From: Spirometra erinaceieuropaei
Taxonomy: Eukaryota; Platyhelminthes; Cestoda; Diphyllobothriidea; Diphyllobothriidae
Direction: 5' to 3'
NCBI GenBank assembly: GCA_902702965.1
Contig: CACRXP010000046.1
Coordinates: forward strand, 881,182-945,181
DNA: 64,000 nucleotides
Part shown: positions 13,401 through 24,959 of the stretch, one piece after another
How positions within the stretch are numbered: the first letter of the stretch is position 1
How the letters are laid out: every line of letters starts with the position of its first letter
Notes under the pieces: model-generated
Database searches by the model: none
Told to the model about the DNA's origin: nothing
What the model saw: the letters and a program-made list of their open reading frames with translations, nothing else
Made by a program: the position numbers and the translations under genes

Positions 13401-15085
13401 AAAATATTTCACGGTTATTGGTTACATCAATCACCGAAGAATTGGTAGCCCAGTAGTTTCCTGGAGAGGCTACATAAACGTTTGATGTCAATGAATGTTT
13501 TATTCTATCTTTTTTATGAAGGCGTATTATGTAGTTTTTTTAATTTACAGAATTTTTTGTGTTTTCTGCCTTTATACTCTTGTCAAAAAATGTCATTTCT
13601 GACCATCGTTATATCCTTATCGAGGCCTATTTGTGGTTTGTTTTGTCGAAGGTCATTTATTATTAATAGGGTGTTATGATGGAGGCATTTCGGTCGGTTT
13701 CGCTGTTTTAGTGAATTACGCGCGATTTCATGCATACTGCATTAGTCAGTCGACCCACTTTTACAACAGGATAACAAAGGATACCTGAGCCCCTCGCCAC
13801 TTGACCTGCCTGCGCAAACAAGACCAGAAAAGGTTCGAAAAGAAAGAAGGTCCTTCCTTTGTTTAGTTTTTAAAAAGGTCGGAAACATTTATGACTTTCA
13901 GGACTACTAACGTGGACGTAAAGGAAGGATTTAAAGAATAGGTACATTAAAATCGACAAAATCCAATTTGCGCAAGAGTTCCCTTCACGCCCGAGTTATA
14001 TGGAATTTCGTTTGGTTTTACACATATTTCAATATTTAGGTGACCTGGTTTGCGGATACGATTAGAAAAGGATAGGCACACCTCTCCCCCCCCCGTCACC
14101 TGTCTACACAGCGCATGGAATTTCTGAGGGGGAGGTGACAGAAACCAAACAAACAGGTGACCAGCCACGCAAAGCAAACAAACGAAAACATCATCCTGTG
14201 TGTGGGGGTGGGTGAAGGGGGAGATATAAACAGAATGCAGTTAAGAAGACAGTTGAGGAGATCGGGTCAAGTCGCACAGGCATGCATTAGAGCAGGAGGA
14301 AGTAAATTTCACCAACTTTGGAAGAATATAACCTGGATGCCGACCGACTGAAGTCGCGGCGAGCCATTTTCTGCACCAAATGTCGTGAAGGTTGAACATG
14401 CTTCCGCGAGGTGGCGAGAAGCAGCCGACCAATCTCCCTAACATTGACTAATCTTTGCACGATAAATGCAACCGCTACTTGACATTCATCCTAGTCCCGG
14501 CATTTATAAATGGGGAAACGATTGTCTGTGTCCTATTATAAATTTCGGAAAGTCGAAGTATACAGTCAGCCCAACTTCACACTTCCATACGTATGACTGT
14601 GGTTGAACACTGAAAACAGTCGTTTGGATACTTCAATCTTGGTTAATGTTGGTGTCGCGAGACTAAACAGCACGCCCTTGTATTAAGAGGCACCTTAGTA
14701 AAATAAAAGGCGTTTCACGCACAGGGAGTACAAACTATTGAGGAATAAAATAGTAGTCAATAGTTCTGCCTGCGTTTTAGCTTAAAGGGTGACATGCCGG
14801 AAATTTTATCATACCCAGAGCCTTGACCATGTTTCTGATTAATTGGGCGCAGGGCATCCGCGCATATCCAATCCCACCTCAGGTGGGAAGTTGAAGTAGG
14901 CCCATTTCCTCTACCGAAGGCGTTTTTACTCCTGCTATGATCAGAGTAACGGTAGAAAATTGTATGTTGAACTCAGATACCCGCGAGCTGCACCCTTTTT
15001 TAGTACTGTTCTGCTGACGCCGTTACACGTTTTGCTATACAGGAAGCTACAACATGACCATCGTCAACAGGAACCACACGCAGAA
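10493..15085. other. Unassigned 4.6-kb region
   Basis: Mostly AT-rich with no repeat family or domain I recognise. A C run lies near 14085-14094 inside a GC-richer patch (14.08-14.45 kb). The longest ORF (12110-12457 minus, 115 aa) has no recognisable motif. I see nothing to support a gene. Confidence 0.5.
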
Positions 15086-16026
15086 GTCAAGATCTATAAG
15101 TCGCTACGAAAAGATTAGTTAAGTAGGGTTGTAAAATTAATCATCTTTCAGCATATCTCCGTAGTAATTCAGTTACTTCAGGATACCGGCTTTCGAACCA
15201 ACTTCATTTCGACTACATGCAAAATTCACACACTGTCAAAAACGACCACCTCAGTAGCATGAATTTTCCTTCCGTATTTTCGCTGCCATTATCAATTCAA
15301 CAACATTTTTTAGGAAACATGCATAAAAAGGTTCATTCTTTGGCTCATTTGGTGGAAAATTATATATTCAAAGAATTATATAATTCGGTTTTCAAAAGCT
15401 TTTCTAGTTCCCGAATAATTTTGAATCCGGCCTGCCTTCAAGCTTGCATTTAGGATTTCAAACTGCAAGCTGTGTATTTTCCATGTTTAGGAAATCATAA
15501 AATGCTCTACTGTATTGGGAGGAAATCGTATGGGGGTTCATGAACTTTATCAGTGAATTTGAGCATATTGTAAACTTTACAAGCAATACTCGTAAATGCA
15601 GAGACACGATGTTTTATAAACGGGCATTGCAAGGTATTAAAAAATCTCATAATCAAATACTGTTAAATTACTAAATGATATCATTTCCTCGAGTATAAAA
15701 TGGAGAAAGACGTAATTCCCACCAAATTAGTGAAAAATGAATATTTTTATGTATGTTTTCTATGGAATATAATTGAGTTTTTAAGGGGATCGGAAATAAA
15801 TGGAAAAAGTCATGCCACTTAATTAATCATTTTTTACAGAGTATGGTTGTTTCATACGGCTGAAAAGAGATTCATTCGAAAACCTACATCGTAAGGTAAC
15901 TGAATTATCATAGGTTTTGCTGTACTACGATTAATTTTGCAAACCTGCTTAAGTAATCCTTTCGAAAGGAAAATGCGTTTCCGAGTTGCGGTCAACATTT
16001 CATGAATTGGCACACTTACCACATTT
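15086..16026. mobile_element. Foldback element FB6 (subfamily A)
   Basis: Left arm from CGAAAAGATTAGTTAAGTAGG (outer end lost); right arm to AACATTTCATGAATTGG and CACTTACCACA. The centre and arms match FB3, FB8 and FB11. The ORF at 15217-15453 lies in the left arm. Confidence 0.75.
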
Positions 16027-16639
16027 GGTTGTTAAATTATAATGACTTTCTCCCCGAACAAAGCGTCAAATGTCTTTATTCTTACAGTACCTTAAAACCA
16101 AGGTTAGACGGCTTTTAAGGAAACTGCGTATGCTCGATTTGCTGATTAAGTCAGCACGCCGACTGACCGCTGAAATATACGTAGTCAGTTAAAAATGTAT
16201 CGACAATTATTCTCGCCCTGTCACAGGTCATGTGTGTAGTCATTCCACGACAAGTTTGCAATACGCATAGATTCAGTTACTTGCTGAAAGAAGCAGAACA
16301 CGCAATTAATCACTACACTAATTGGATGGAGAGAAAGAGATGTTAAAGAGGCAAATTTGTACTGTAAAATACAGTAAAATGCACTCTTGCAACTTCTGTT
16401 CCTGGGGAGGAAGTCGCTTAAAGTCGGTTTTGTAAAATATTGCGAAGGTAAGTACTTGACAAGGACATTGATGCAATAAAAAACATTAAAAATCGACCTA
16501 AGTAGAGCAGTCTAGTTAAGGAGCGAGTGTAAAGCGAAGTGTGTGAACAGGAAACTGTGTCTTTAAAAAAGCAGGCCTTTAATTTTCTGAAATCGCAATG
16601 CATTGTAAAAACTTAATTCACTACTATAATTTAATTATA
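16027..16639. other. Unassigned spacer
   Basis: About 600 bases with no recognisable repeat or gene; short ORFs only. Confidence 0.4.
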
Positions 16640-18330
16640 GGGACAGAGGGTTTTGGTGTTCTGTATTAAATATGATCTACGTATATCTGCATACGCAGAT
16701 TGAATTCGTTCACGACGGGTACGACGATTTAAACAGCGAAATGATAACCTGTCGACGAGTATCTGCCCGCAGACGGAGATATTTTTAGATGATATACAAA
16801 AGCGGAACTGGACATAGTAATTGATAAGAGGCACGAGATTGTCATTTGTAACCAAGGACTCAGCTGGGGATGAAAGCATTTTTAATTTTTGTCTCAGCAG
16901 ACGTAATTTTTCTGTCATTTCAGTTCAAAAAACCTGACACGGTTTCGAAAATTATGTACTCATGCAGTCCTTTCTACGCAATGTGAAATGGTTCCAAAGG
17001 GGAGTAAAAATATTGGTTGATTTTGGTTAATGTGATGTTATTTTTAATATCTGACGGTGGTTTAACGGACACTACCGTTGTCACAATTCCATTAGCAGTT
17101 GAATAACTTGAAAGATACGAGTCATTTTAAAAACAATCAGTTTCTTGAGCTTGGGCTCAACGTATATCCCTTTGTTTTGATGAACCAGAGCGAGACCTCA
17201 TATCAGTTTAATCGGGTGGACATGCAGTTGCGTTGATTTATCTCCCATCAGCGGTCCGAATAGTCCAGTGCAATAACTGGACGCTTATGAAATGTCAGCT
17301 GACAACCAGTAGCCACTGGAGCTTATGACTGTGCGTTTCTTCACCACCTTATCAGCTATGGGCGATCTTTGGTTCTGCAGCCTTTCTTGACTGATATCAT
17401 ATGGTTAGCTATACACGAAAACTTTAGTGGGTGCGAGTACACTGACTTTACACATTTCACGTATTTGCGCCCTCCTTACAACTTTGATGCAGCGAGTGAA
17501 TGTGTCAAGGTGGGGGGAATGTGCTCACACGCTAGCCTCGCTTACATCAGGTATCACTTCGCACGCTCTTCCATGCGTTTTGGTATAGTTCTGTGTGAAA
17601 AGTAATCCAAGAATATGTGCGTAAGCAGATTATAGTCGTTCTGATAAAAGAATGCTGATCAGGGATAAAAAACGTTCCTGAGGATTAAAACTGATGAAAT
17701 AATAACCCGTTGACGGGAATCTGCCCGCCGACCGGGGCATAGTTAGAGTATTTACAATAGCGGAACTGCGCAGAGTAATTGGTAAGAGGCACGAGATTGT
17801 CAGTTTTTGGCCAACATATGGCGGACAGTACACTGGCGGAGCTGAACAGAGTGATTGGCAAGATGCACGAAGACGTCACAGGTGAAAGAATTTTTTAGTT
17901 TTTGCCTCAACAGATGTAATTGTTCTGTCATTTAATTTTACAACAAACCCGAAATCGTTTCAAAAATTATGCATTCATGCAGAGCCTTCTACGCAATGTG
18001 AAATGGTTCTAAAGGGTGGTAAAAATATGTATTGGTTGATTTTGATCATTGTGATGTTTTTTGATAACTGACGGTTGTTCCACGGAAACTACCGCTGTCA
18101 CAATACTATTGACCGTGGAATAAACTGAAAGGTACAAGTCCACTTAAAACGACCAGTCTCTCGAATTTGCAGCTCAACGTATATCTTATGTTTTGATGAG
18201 CCAGAGCGGGACCTCATATCAGTTTAATCGGGTCGATATGTATTTAAAATGACAGTTGACAAATAAGGTGAGCCAGTAGTCACTGGAGTTTATGGCTGTC
18301 TATTTTATCCCTATCTACCCGGCTATGTCT
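16640..18330 (+). repeat. Tandem duplication, two units offset by about 1.0 kb
   Basis: Unit 1 (about 16640-17360) and unit 2 (about 17600-18330) are direct repeats. Shared blocks include TCTGCCCGC...GACGG, TACGCAATGTGAAATGGTTC, AAAAATAT...TTGGTTGATTTTG, and GACCTCATATCAGTTTAATC at 17193 and 18210. Unit 2 contains an internal duplication of about 75 bases (GCGGAACTG...GATTGTC against GCGGAGCTG...GACGTC near 17760-17880). The unit appears non-coding. Confidence 0.8.
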
Positions 18331-18540
18331 CCATTTCTGAAGGACAAGTGAATAAGATCCCCTCGGTAATGCACCTAGACTTTTGTCCAGATTTCAAGGA
18401 TATTATGTTTAAGTTGGGATTGGGATCGGAGTTAGGGCAGGGTTAAGTCTTGTGTCAGTGTTACTGTACGGGTTAGGGTCAGGGCATGGTAATCCAGTAG
18501 CTTTTTTATCTCATGTAATATTAACCAAAACCCTGAAATG
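18331..18540. repeat. Short degenerate TTAGGG-like tract
   Basis: About 18415-18490 holds scattered GTTAGGG and GGGTTAGGGTCAGGG units in G-rich DNA, with no clean tandem array. It resembles the larger tract at 31 kb. Confidence 0.45.
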
Positions 18541-19757
18541 TATATTCGACTCGAGCATGCTACTTGAGTAGAGTTGCTATATTCATTATTTCGCAACCTA
18601 CTCCTAAAATATTTCAGTCGAGCCAGAATGCGTGCCTTTTAATGAGCCTATTTTCGGCCGTCTACAACATTCATAGGCCGCAAAAATGGACTGCTTAAAT
18701 CTGAGGAATTTTTTTCATTTATTCAAAACCTCCTTATAAATTCAAACGCATTTTAGAAGGAAACGCGCAAAAAGCATTCGCTCTCCAGCTTATTTAGTAG
18801 AAAGTCACGTCTTTTTCAAATTTATGCCTCAAAAAAGAGTATCTTTCGACTTTTAAGTATGTTTTAAATTCCCGAATAATTTTTTAGCCGACCTGCGGTT
18901 TTTTGCATATGGGGTTTCGAAACCGCTTGCAGCATAGATTTCATCAAAGGAATATCACCCGTTCTTCTGGGCTCTTCGGAGATCTCCGAGCAAGATTCAT
19001 AAAGTTGTGCAATGGATGTGGACTTGGTTATATACTTTAGAACTAACATTAATAAACGTATTGATGTATATGAATGGGCATGTAGCGGCCTTAAAAATTC
19101 TCATAGCTAGACACTTTTTCAAAACAAAAGACATCCCACCTGCAAGGGAAAACTTTAAAGAAAGCGCAATTTGTTACCAAAATGGTATAGGAAAGAATAC
19201 CTTTGCGCATTTTTTATATGAAATATATTTAGGGGTGTTTTAGCAGATTCCAAATAATTCGCCTTGACCCAACTGTAAAAAACTCGTAATTTTAGATGTG
19301 TTCTTTAGGAAATACCGCTTTGGCCGTCAGCTTACGGTATTAGAATTGGTGGACTCCAGACGTTGCAGTCCGCTGGGCGGGTAACTGGACCCAAATGTGA
19401 CTAAACTCGCGTCGTCCGGTGGGGCCTCGTAGCTCAGGTGGTTAGATCGTTGACTGTACTAAAGCCTTCCCCTTGTTGTCGTTGCTTCGAATGCCACCGA
19501 GGCACCAATTTTTCACATTTGAGTCAAAGTGAAAATATTTTTAAATTTATAAAAACGACGAAAACCTTTGGGGAATTCCTACCACACAAGTAGTCATTTT
19601 TTACGGAGAGCGCTTTCTGCAGACTGTCGGGAAAAGGTTCATTCGAAAGCCAGTATCCTGGTGCGACTGAATTATTTTATAATTATGCTGCATGATACTT
19701 AATATTACAACCTTATTTACTGGATTAGCATTTCTTGAGATAGCGCACCTACTTCAT
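18541..19757. mobile_element. Foldback element FB7, interrupted by a SINE-like insertion
   Basis: Left arm about 18541-18900 (TTTCAGTCGAGCCAGAATGCGTGCC). The right arm ends AGTAGTCATTTTTTACGGAG, CATTCGAAAGCC, ATTATGCTGCATGATAC and ATTTCTTGAGATAGCGCACC. Between the arms lies extra sequence that includes a tRNA-like unit. The longer total length (about 1.2 kb) is accounted for by that insertion. Confidence 0.65.
19338..19515 (+). mobile_element. tRNA-derived SINE-like unit S1, nested in FB7
   Basis: The tRNA-like part spans 19421-19507. A-box-like TAGCTCAGGTGG is at 19430-19441 and B-box-like GCTTCGAATGC at 19484-19494. A six-base acceptor stem forms (GCCTCG at 19424-19429 with CGAGGC at 19498-19503), followed by ACCA. 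The D and anticodon stems pair poorly and the variable region is long, so a working tRNA is unlikely. Upstream sequence (GGTATTAGAATTGGTGG) is shared with unit S2. Confidence 0.55.
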
Positions 19758-20124
19758 ATGATTATTTGGGGTCCCATTTGTACACAAGGTAGGTGTCCCT
19801 GGTGATCAATTCATCGACAGTTCTGCAAAGATCCCTGCACACAAATGTGCAAGTTCTCGTAAACCAACCGATGTGATGGCATCCACTGCTTCACTGAGGT
19901 ACACGATACAACTCGAAAGAGCAGTCGGTAACTGCAGTCAAATGTTTTGTAGATATTTAATGGCACTGGTAATCCTGGAGTTCATACACCAGAAGACAAA
20001 CGGGGGGACCCACTGACGAGCCGCACCCCTCGCTGCTGCGTCAGGCAGTGGCATAAGATCGGTGAGACACGCGTGTGTGGGCTTTTAGCTAATACCTGTG
20101 TTGTTAATACGGTAAACCATTGCA
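19758..20124. other. Unassigned spacer
   Basis: About 370 bases with no recognisable gene; the end leads into dispersed repeat D. Confidence 0.4.
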
Positions 20125-20310
20125 CAGTTCTATACTACTGGCTGCCTGTTGGCGGTTTGTGAATATTAAGCGGTTATTCCGTAGTAGCTGATGGATTTCA
20201 GTTCAAATATTCATATCAAACTTTGGACTGTGCCTGAAAAGGCCCGTTTCGAAAGATTTACTCCAAGTTCGCGCATTAATTTCCTCGGAAATTAAACAAG
20301 GCAACTAGTA
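20125..20310 (+). repeat. Dispersed repeat D, copy 1
   Basis: TATACTACTGGCTGC, GTTATTCC, TTCAG...CAAATATT and TTAATTTC...GGAAA blocks occur in the same order at 48865-49035. Diverged, non-coding, unidentified. Confidence 0.5.
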
Positions 20311-21560
20311 AATCTGTTCGTTCACTTCCTGCCTACTGGCGGCGTTGGCGTAATAACCTCTCATTACCGTCAACCCACCGTACCCCCCCCCTCCGCGATT
20401 GCCTAGCTGAGGACTTAACAGTCCACATATGGGACCTAACAGCAGTCTCCAGTCGTCCTTTTAACCACCGGGGATTGGGGAGTGGTTCACGCAAACTGAA
20501 CCCCCCGGTCAGTTGTTTGAAGGCTCCTCTGCCTCTGTGGGGGAGAGGGAGGGGGATGCCTTTCAATTTTTTCATCTTTTTTTGGTAATTTAGAGGTGCA
20601 CGCCAACTCTGGAGGACAGGCCCCTCAGCGATTTGTCGTGGTGGCGAGCGAAACACGGGCCAACCGGCCGGAAAGCTCCCCTGCATTCTGCCACAAATAT
20701 TTTACGTCAGAAAAATGGGAGCAGGGAGAGCGAGAAAGTGAGCTGAAATGAAAAAAGGCGGATGAACATGTGGAGGGCTGAGAAGGCGTGTGAAACCTAC
20801 TACCTGACAAAAAGTTTGAGATTCAACGTAGCCCGCTGGAGATAACGCACCTTACGGTAGTATACATTATTGATAGGAACTACGAGCACGCAATAGGAAG
20901 AGCAGTTTTTTTTTAAGAAAAGTGCATGCATTTCTTTGAAACATTCGCCTTCTTTTCCTGCTAGGCGGGGGTCGAGGGGAGGTCCTCGTTTGCTCCTAGC
21001 TGAATGAAGTTTTTAGAGTGGTCAGTAGATTTGAGCATAGAGTCCGGGGGATTCTAGTCCCTAGGCATGAAATGGTAAATGGACGACTGTCCCGAATGCT
21101 TATGCTCCAGATCTAACTCAGACAATTTATCCGGACGGCGGATAGTAGAGATATTAGGTGAACACCTAAGAATATTGAACAAATGGTCCAACAAAGATTT
21201 TGTCTAGTAAAACACATGAAGCCTAATTGCGGACTCATTTGTAAGTAACAGTTTACCGATTTCTGTCTGAGCATGGTCCGAAACATTTATTCAGATTACG
21301 TGAGGGAAAAAAGCACCATCCAAGTGGTTAGTGTTTTGTGCATTCACCGTCAGCACGGGTATAACTGAGGTCATATTCGCGAGAAACTGCGGGAAAAAAT
21401 ATTCTTTGCATAAGGCACGCTTTGGCAGCTTTGAATAACCCGACTGACGTGCTCGTGAAAAACTAGAGGAAATTGGCGGGATCCAATCGTGCGACAGTAA
21501 GGTCATGTCTCTACTCCAAACGGCTCACTATACGCCTAGAAAAACTTGTTTGTTCAGTCG
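20311..21560. other. Unassigned region with a GC-rich patch
   Basis: 20.37-20.70 kb is GC-rich with a C run near 20384-20392. The 117-aa minus ORF at 20333-20686 is Arg/Pro/Gly-rich, as expected from composition, with no motif. I see nothing to call as a gene. Confidence 0.4.
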
Positions 21561-21700
21561 ACCTACTGTAGTATTAGAAGTGGCTTGGCTGCAAACACTG
21601 CGGCAAGTTGGGCGGATGATATAACTCAGGTGCTTAGAACCCCGGTTGAACTGAAGTCCCGCCCTTACTGTCGTGCATTGGAATCCCTGAGAGATCGCTA
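21561..21700 (+). mobile_element. tRNA-derived SINE-like unit S2, decayed
   Basis: GTAGTATTAGAAGTGG at the start and TTGGGCGGATGATATAACTC, then AGGTGCTTAGAAC, match S1 in order. A B-box-like GCATTGGAATCCC lies near 21675. It is more decayed than S1. It begins right after CCTACTGTA, which is the outer end sequence of the foldback family. Confidence 0.45.
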
Positions 21701-22500
21701 GGTATTTCCAAAGTGATCGGTTAGTTAAGATCATTATAATCTCATGTTTGGCATTTATGTATCATTTAAATGGTTTATCTGGAGAAGGAATAGAGGCTAG
21801 TTCTAAGGTTTGTGTTCAAGGCAATTTTTAGGACGCACACTAGTGTACTTTCGATTGTTACTTTTCGTGGAATTTTTTAATGCAGCCCTAAAGGCATAAA
21901 ACTTTGCCCGTTTCAACTATGGCAATGTTGAACGTCAAGACGGTTATAAGGCCTACGTTGTTGTTTAAAAGACTGAACGCAAAGGTGTATCGCGTATTTT
22001 GAAGACCTCTTGAAGACATTCAAAAAGTGGTATGTGTTTGTTGTTTTAAACTAAATAGGTTAAAAATGAGCTCGTTTTTATCAGGCGACTGCGAAATTTC
22101 CCCAGAAATACGTCAATAATATTCGTTTTTCATACTAAGTGAACTGACAGATATCCGGCTAAGCTTTGCTTTATACCAGGTTCATTGAGATCTAGAGTGA
22201 TCCAGGATGCCTTTACTAATGTGTTCCTGAAGATTTAAAATTAAAACAATTATATTTACGCACTGATGGTAGCCACCAATGCCCTAAACGCAATTTTGTC
22301 CTGCTTACTGACTATTTCTGCACTACAGTGTCCTTGTAATTAACTCTGCTACTTTAACAAAAGATTTAATTTGGCCAACCAAAATCACTCGTTAAGAAAC
22401 TAAATCAAACGCCGAGCCGTGCTTGCCAAGGGCTGGTGGACGAACTACACTTCGACGGGCCAATCATAATCGCCTGAGAACGTCAAAGGCAGACCCTTAT
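21701..22500. other. Upstream region of the secreted-peptide gene
   Basis: About 800 bases between the SINE-like unit and the TATA box. I see no coding sequence and none of the window's repeat families. Regulatory sites would be expected here, but I cannot name any. Confidence 0.5.
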
Positions 22501-22510
22501 GAAATATATA

Positions 22511-22520
22511 TATATAAAAG
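22511..22520 (+). promoter_or_regulatory. TATA box of the secreted-peptide gene
   Basis: TATATAAAAG lies 71 bases upstream of the first base of the start codon at 22589. A start site 25-30 bases downstream would fall near 22540-22548 and give a 5' leader of only about 40-50 bases with no upstream ATG. The position supports the choice of first exon. The TA-rich run just before it (22504-22515) makes chance similarity possible, but the spacing is right. Confidence 0.65.
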
Positions 22521-22588
22521 CGTCTCTCACTAGCACCACAAGGACGAAAACTGAGGAACCAGAAAAAATATCTGGATTTTGCCCTAAC

Positions 22589-23711
22589 ATGCAGCTCGTA
22601 TCAATTCTTCTTCTTTTTGCTGCCTTGATTATTTCGGAGTTTTCTGAAGCAGGTTTGAAAGCTTTTTTCCACAGATTTATACATTGACAAACTTACTAGT
22701 AAATTAACATTGTAGAAAAAAATTACAGCAGATAACTTAAGCGATAGCATTTTTAAAAAGACAACACTATCTGCATAATTTCAGCTCCTGAAAAAAGCGA
22801 GGCCTATGCAAAGAGGGGTCTTCACTTCTTCCGACTTCGAAGATCTTCGGCATGTGTTGCTGTGCCTGAATCGACTATTGCTCAGATAAAGGTGAGTAAA
22901 TAGTCTCTTGAAATAGGATTTTATGTGTAAAAGGCTCTTTCAAACCTAACAGGTCTGAACTCACTTCCCTGCAACATTTGATCTAGTAGAGCACATAGGC
23001 GTTGCTTAAACTCAGACTGAATGTGGCCAGCAGACCCTCGGAAATGTCAAAAATACCTCCCAATTATTTTAATAAAACCGAATAATTAGGCATAACTTTG
23101 TCTTTATATGTGCATACTATTTATTTTTAGTCATCTACACGTCCAGGCTTTCGTTTCAAATTATTAGGTCTTTAATTTTTTGGACGCTTAGGCTGTGATT
23201 TCTAATTCGTTAATGGACAGTTGAAGCTAAGGCACATGATGTTGGAAGATTGTATAAATGCAATAAAGAGGGATTCGTCAGACATATAACAGTTACAAAA
23301 CCAAACTGTATATTTAGAACATATTTTAGAAGCGTAACTTTTTTACGGGAAGGATTAAAATGCTCACTCACTTAGCTCCACAACTAGTATGCCTCAGTAA
23401 CTGACAGTAGAAACATCCTCAAATATTTAAGCAGTTGAAAAAAATATAATGGACGTTATCTTTAATAAATATTTTGACTGAGCCTTTTAAATGCCAATCT
23501 ACCACTTTCTTCTTTCATGTCTATTAGTCCTTATAAAGACTAGACGCTCGTGTAAAATGATAGAGTACGATTGATGAAAGACAGCGGGTATGCTTTTCTA
23601 TTCTGCGCCGAAGGAAAACAGACAAAACTCATTTTTTTTCTTCTGCAGACATTTGGGATCTGCCCGACTGCAACTACGAGTGCCGATGAATTGGATGACT
23701 ATCTGCCCTAA
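22589..23711 (+). CDS. Three-exon gene for a 77-aa secreted peptide precursor (neuropeptide/prohormone-like)
   Basis: Exons are 22589-22652, 22785-22891 and 23649-23711 (TAA at the end). Introns of 132 and 757 bases start GT and end AG. Intron 2 has a GTGAGT donor and a T-rich tract before its acceptor. Codon phase is kept across both joins (64 nt, 107 nt, 63 nt). Residues 1-21 are a signal peptide (MQLV start, ILLLFAALII core, probable cleavage after SEA). A spacer ends in Lys31-Arg32, then GLHFFRL (33-39), then Arg40-Arg41, then a 36-residue tail with Cys45 and Cys62, 16 residues apart, and an acidic end (DELDDYLP). This is the layout of a precursor cut by prohormone convertases in the secretory pathway. 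No Gly precedes Arg40, so amidation of the short peptide is not predicted. The two cysteines could form one disulphide. I cannot place it in a known peptide family; a small secreted effector is the alternative. It has no same-strand neighbour gene in view. Confidence 0.8.
22653..22784 (+). other. Intron 1 of the secreted-peptide gene
   Basis: Donor GTTTGA follows ...GAAGCAG and the acceptor is ATTTCAG. Without splicing the first exon would read on for 11 more codons (GLKAFFHRFIH) to a stop, giving a hydrophobic leader with no cargo. That favours splicing. Confidence 0.7.
22892..23648 (+). other. Intron 2 of the secreted-peptide gene
   Basis: Donor AAG|GTGAGT is close to the metazoan consensus. 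The acceptor is preceded by a run of T and C ending TTCTGCAG. The intron is AT-rich with no ORF or repeat that I recognise. Confidence 0.7.
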
Positions 23712-23888
23712 GTTGCAACTTCAAGCCCCAACCCTTTTACAAAATACGGCTGCATAATATGTTTCATTACTTCGCCGTAATACACTGAATCGTCGTAAAG
23801 TACCTTTTGCATTTTCATTTAGCCTGCTATTGAGCACCTATCTATAGTCCGATTTTTGCATTCTTACATTCTTATCCTTCGAAAGAAT

Positions 23889-23894
23889 AATAAA
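23889..23894 (+). terminator. Polyadenylation signal AATAAA of the secreted-peptide gene
   Basis: This is the first AATAAA I see after the stop codon at 23711, giving a 3' UTR of about 200 bases. No cleavage site can be shown from sequence alone. Confidence 0.5.
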
Positions 23895-24959
23895 CCAAAG
23901 GACCTGAAGTCACTCCCTAGGGGAGGCATATTCTGCGCAACTGAGTAAGACTTATCCTTGAAAATCGATTCCATGTAATATTTAAGGGTTCGTCTTCCCT
24001 ACACGCCGTATCTGCAGCAACAAAAACACAGCTTCTTTGCCTTCCCGCAAGTGTGACTTTCTTTAGAAAATCTTCAAACTTATAATAGCAGATATTGATA
24101 ATTTAGCATAAGATTTACCTATAAATAAAATCATAACCTTTCTCCTATAGGCAGTCGACCATGCTACATTTCAATACGTTCGTTGGAGCAACTGGGAGAG
24201 AAGGGTAGACCCTCTTAAAAACATTCTCAAAAGCACTTATTATTACAGGCATCTTAGACATAAGCGGGAATAAATGTTGCAAACGGCTGAAAATAATTGA
24301 CTTTTAGTCAGTTTGTGAATGCCATGCAGACTTCATCATACCCCAAAAAACGTGATTTTGTCCTTAAAAGCAATCTAAATTCATAAATACTGTGCAGATC
24401 AGGTTCATTTTAAAACTTCTCTTAAAGCAGTAGTCCGTTGCGAGTTGGTAAACTAACCAAACCCAATATCAGACATCCAAACAACAAATCGCACTGGCAA
24501 GAAATTGGTTGTGACAATATCAAATTATGGGACAATAGAGCGAGTGGGGGTGACTATCATCGCTATGTTAGACGTACGACATATTAGCATGGATTCGACC
24601 TCTAGTGACTACTAATGTTGCTGGTATCCTTTATACTTAGTCTCTTGTTAAGGGCGACCATACCGGTTACCGCAATTATCACGGATGTGAGTCTTCGATT
24701 TAGCCTGCTAACTAGCATTTTCCTTTATCTGCTAGATTAGTCCTGGCACAGGAATCACATAGCGATGACACATCAGCGCTGACAGGCATCTTATGATCCG
24801 CTGCAAACGCTCGGTTTTCCCACATGTGCTATTCATTCACACACTACTATTATAAGATCGTTGCAGGTATTAAAAAGTTTTAATAGGCTATACTCTAAGT
24901 ACTACAGCGTGATGCAAAAATACGTATCCGGATGCATCAGTAAGAGTGGGACGAGCCAG
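23895..24959. other. Unassigned region downstream of the secreted-peptide gene
   Basis: About 1 kb with no recognisable repeat or ORF. Confidence 0.4.

Noticed and set aside
19421..19507. Functional tRNA gene
   Set aside because: The acceptor stem pairs but the D, anticodon and T stems are poor, and a related decayed copy exists at 21.6 kb, so it is read as a SINE-like unit.
22785..23711. Likeness of the two-cysteine tail to vertebrate natriuretic peptides (RRSS before Cys, ring of similar size)
   Set aside because: The diagnostic ring residues are absent and the residues before the second Cys differ, so the likeness is superficial.
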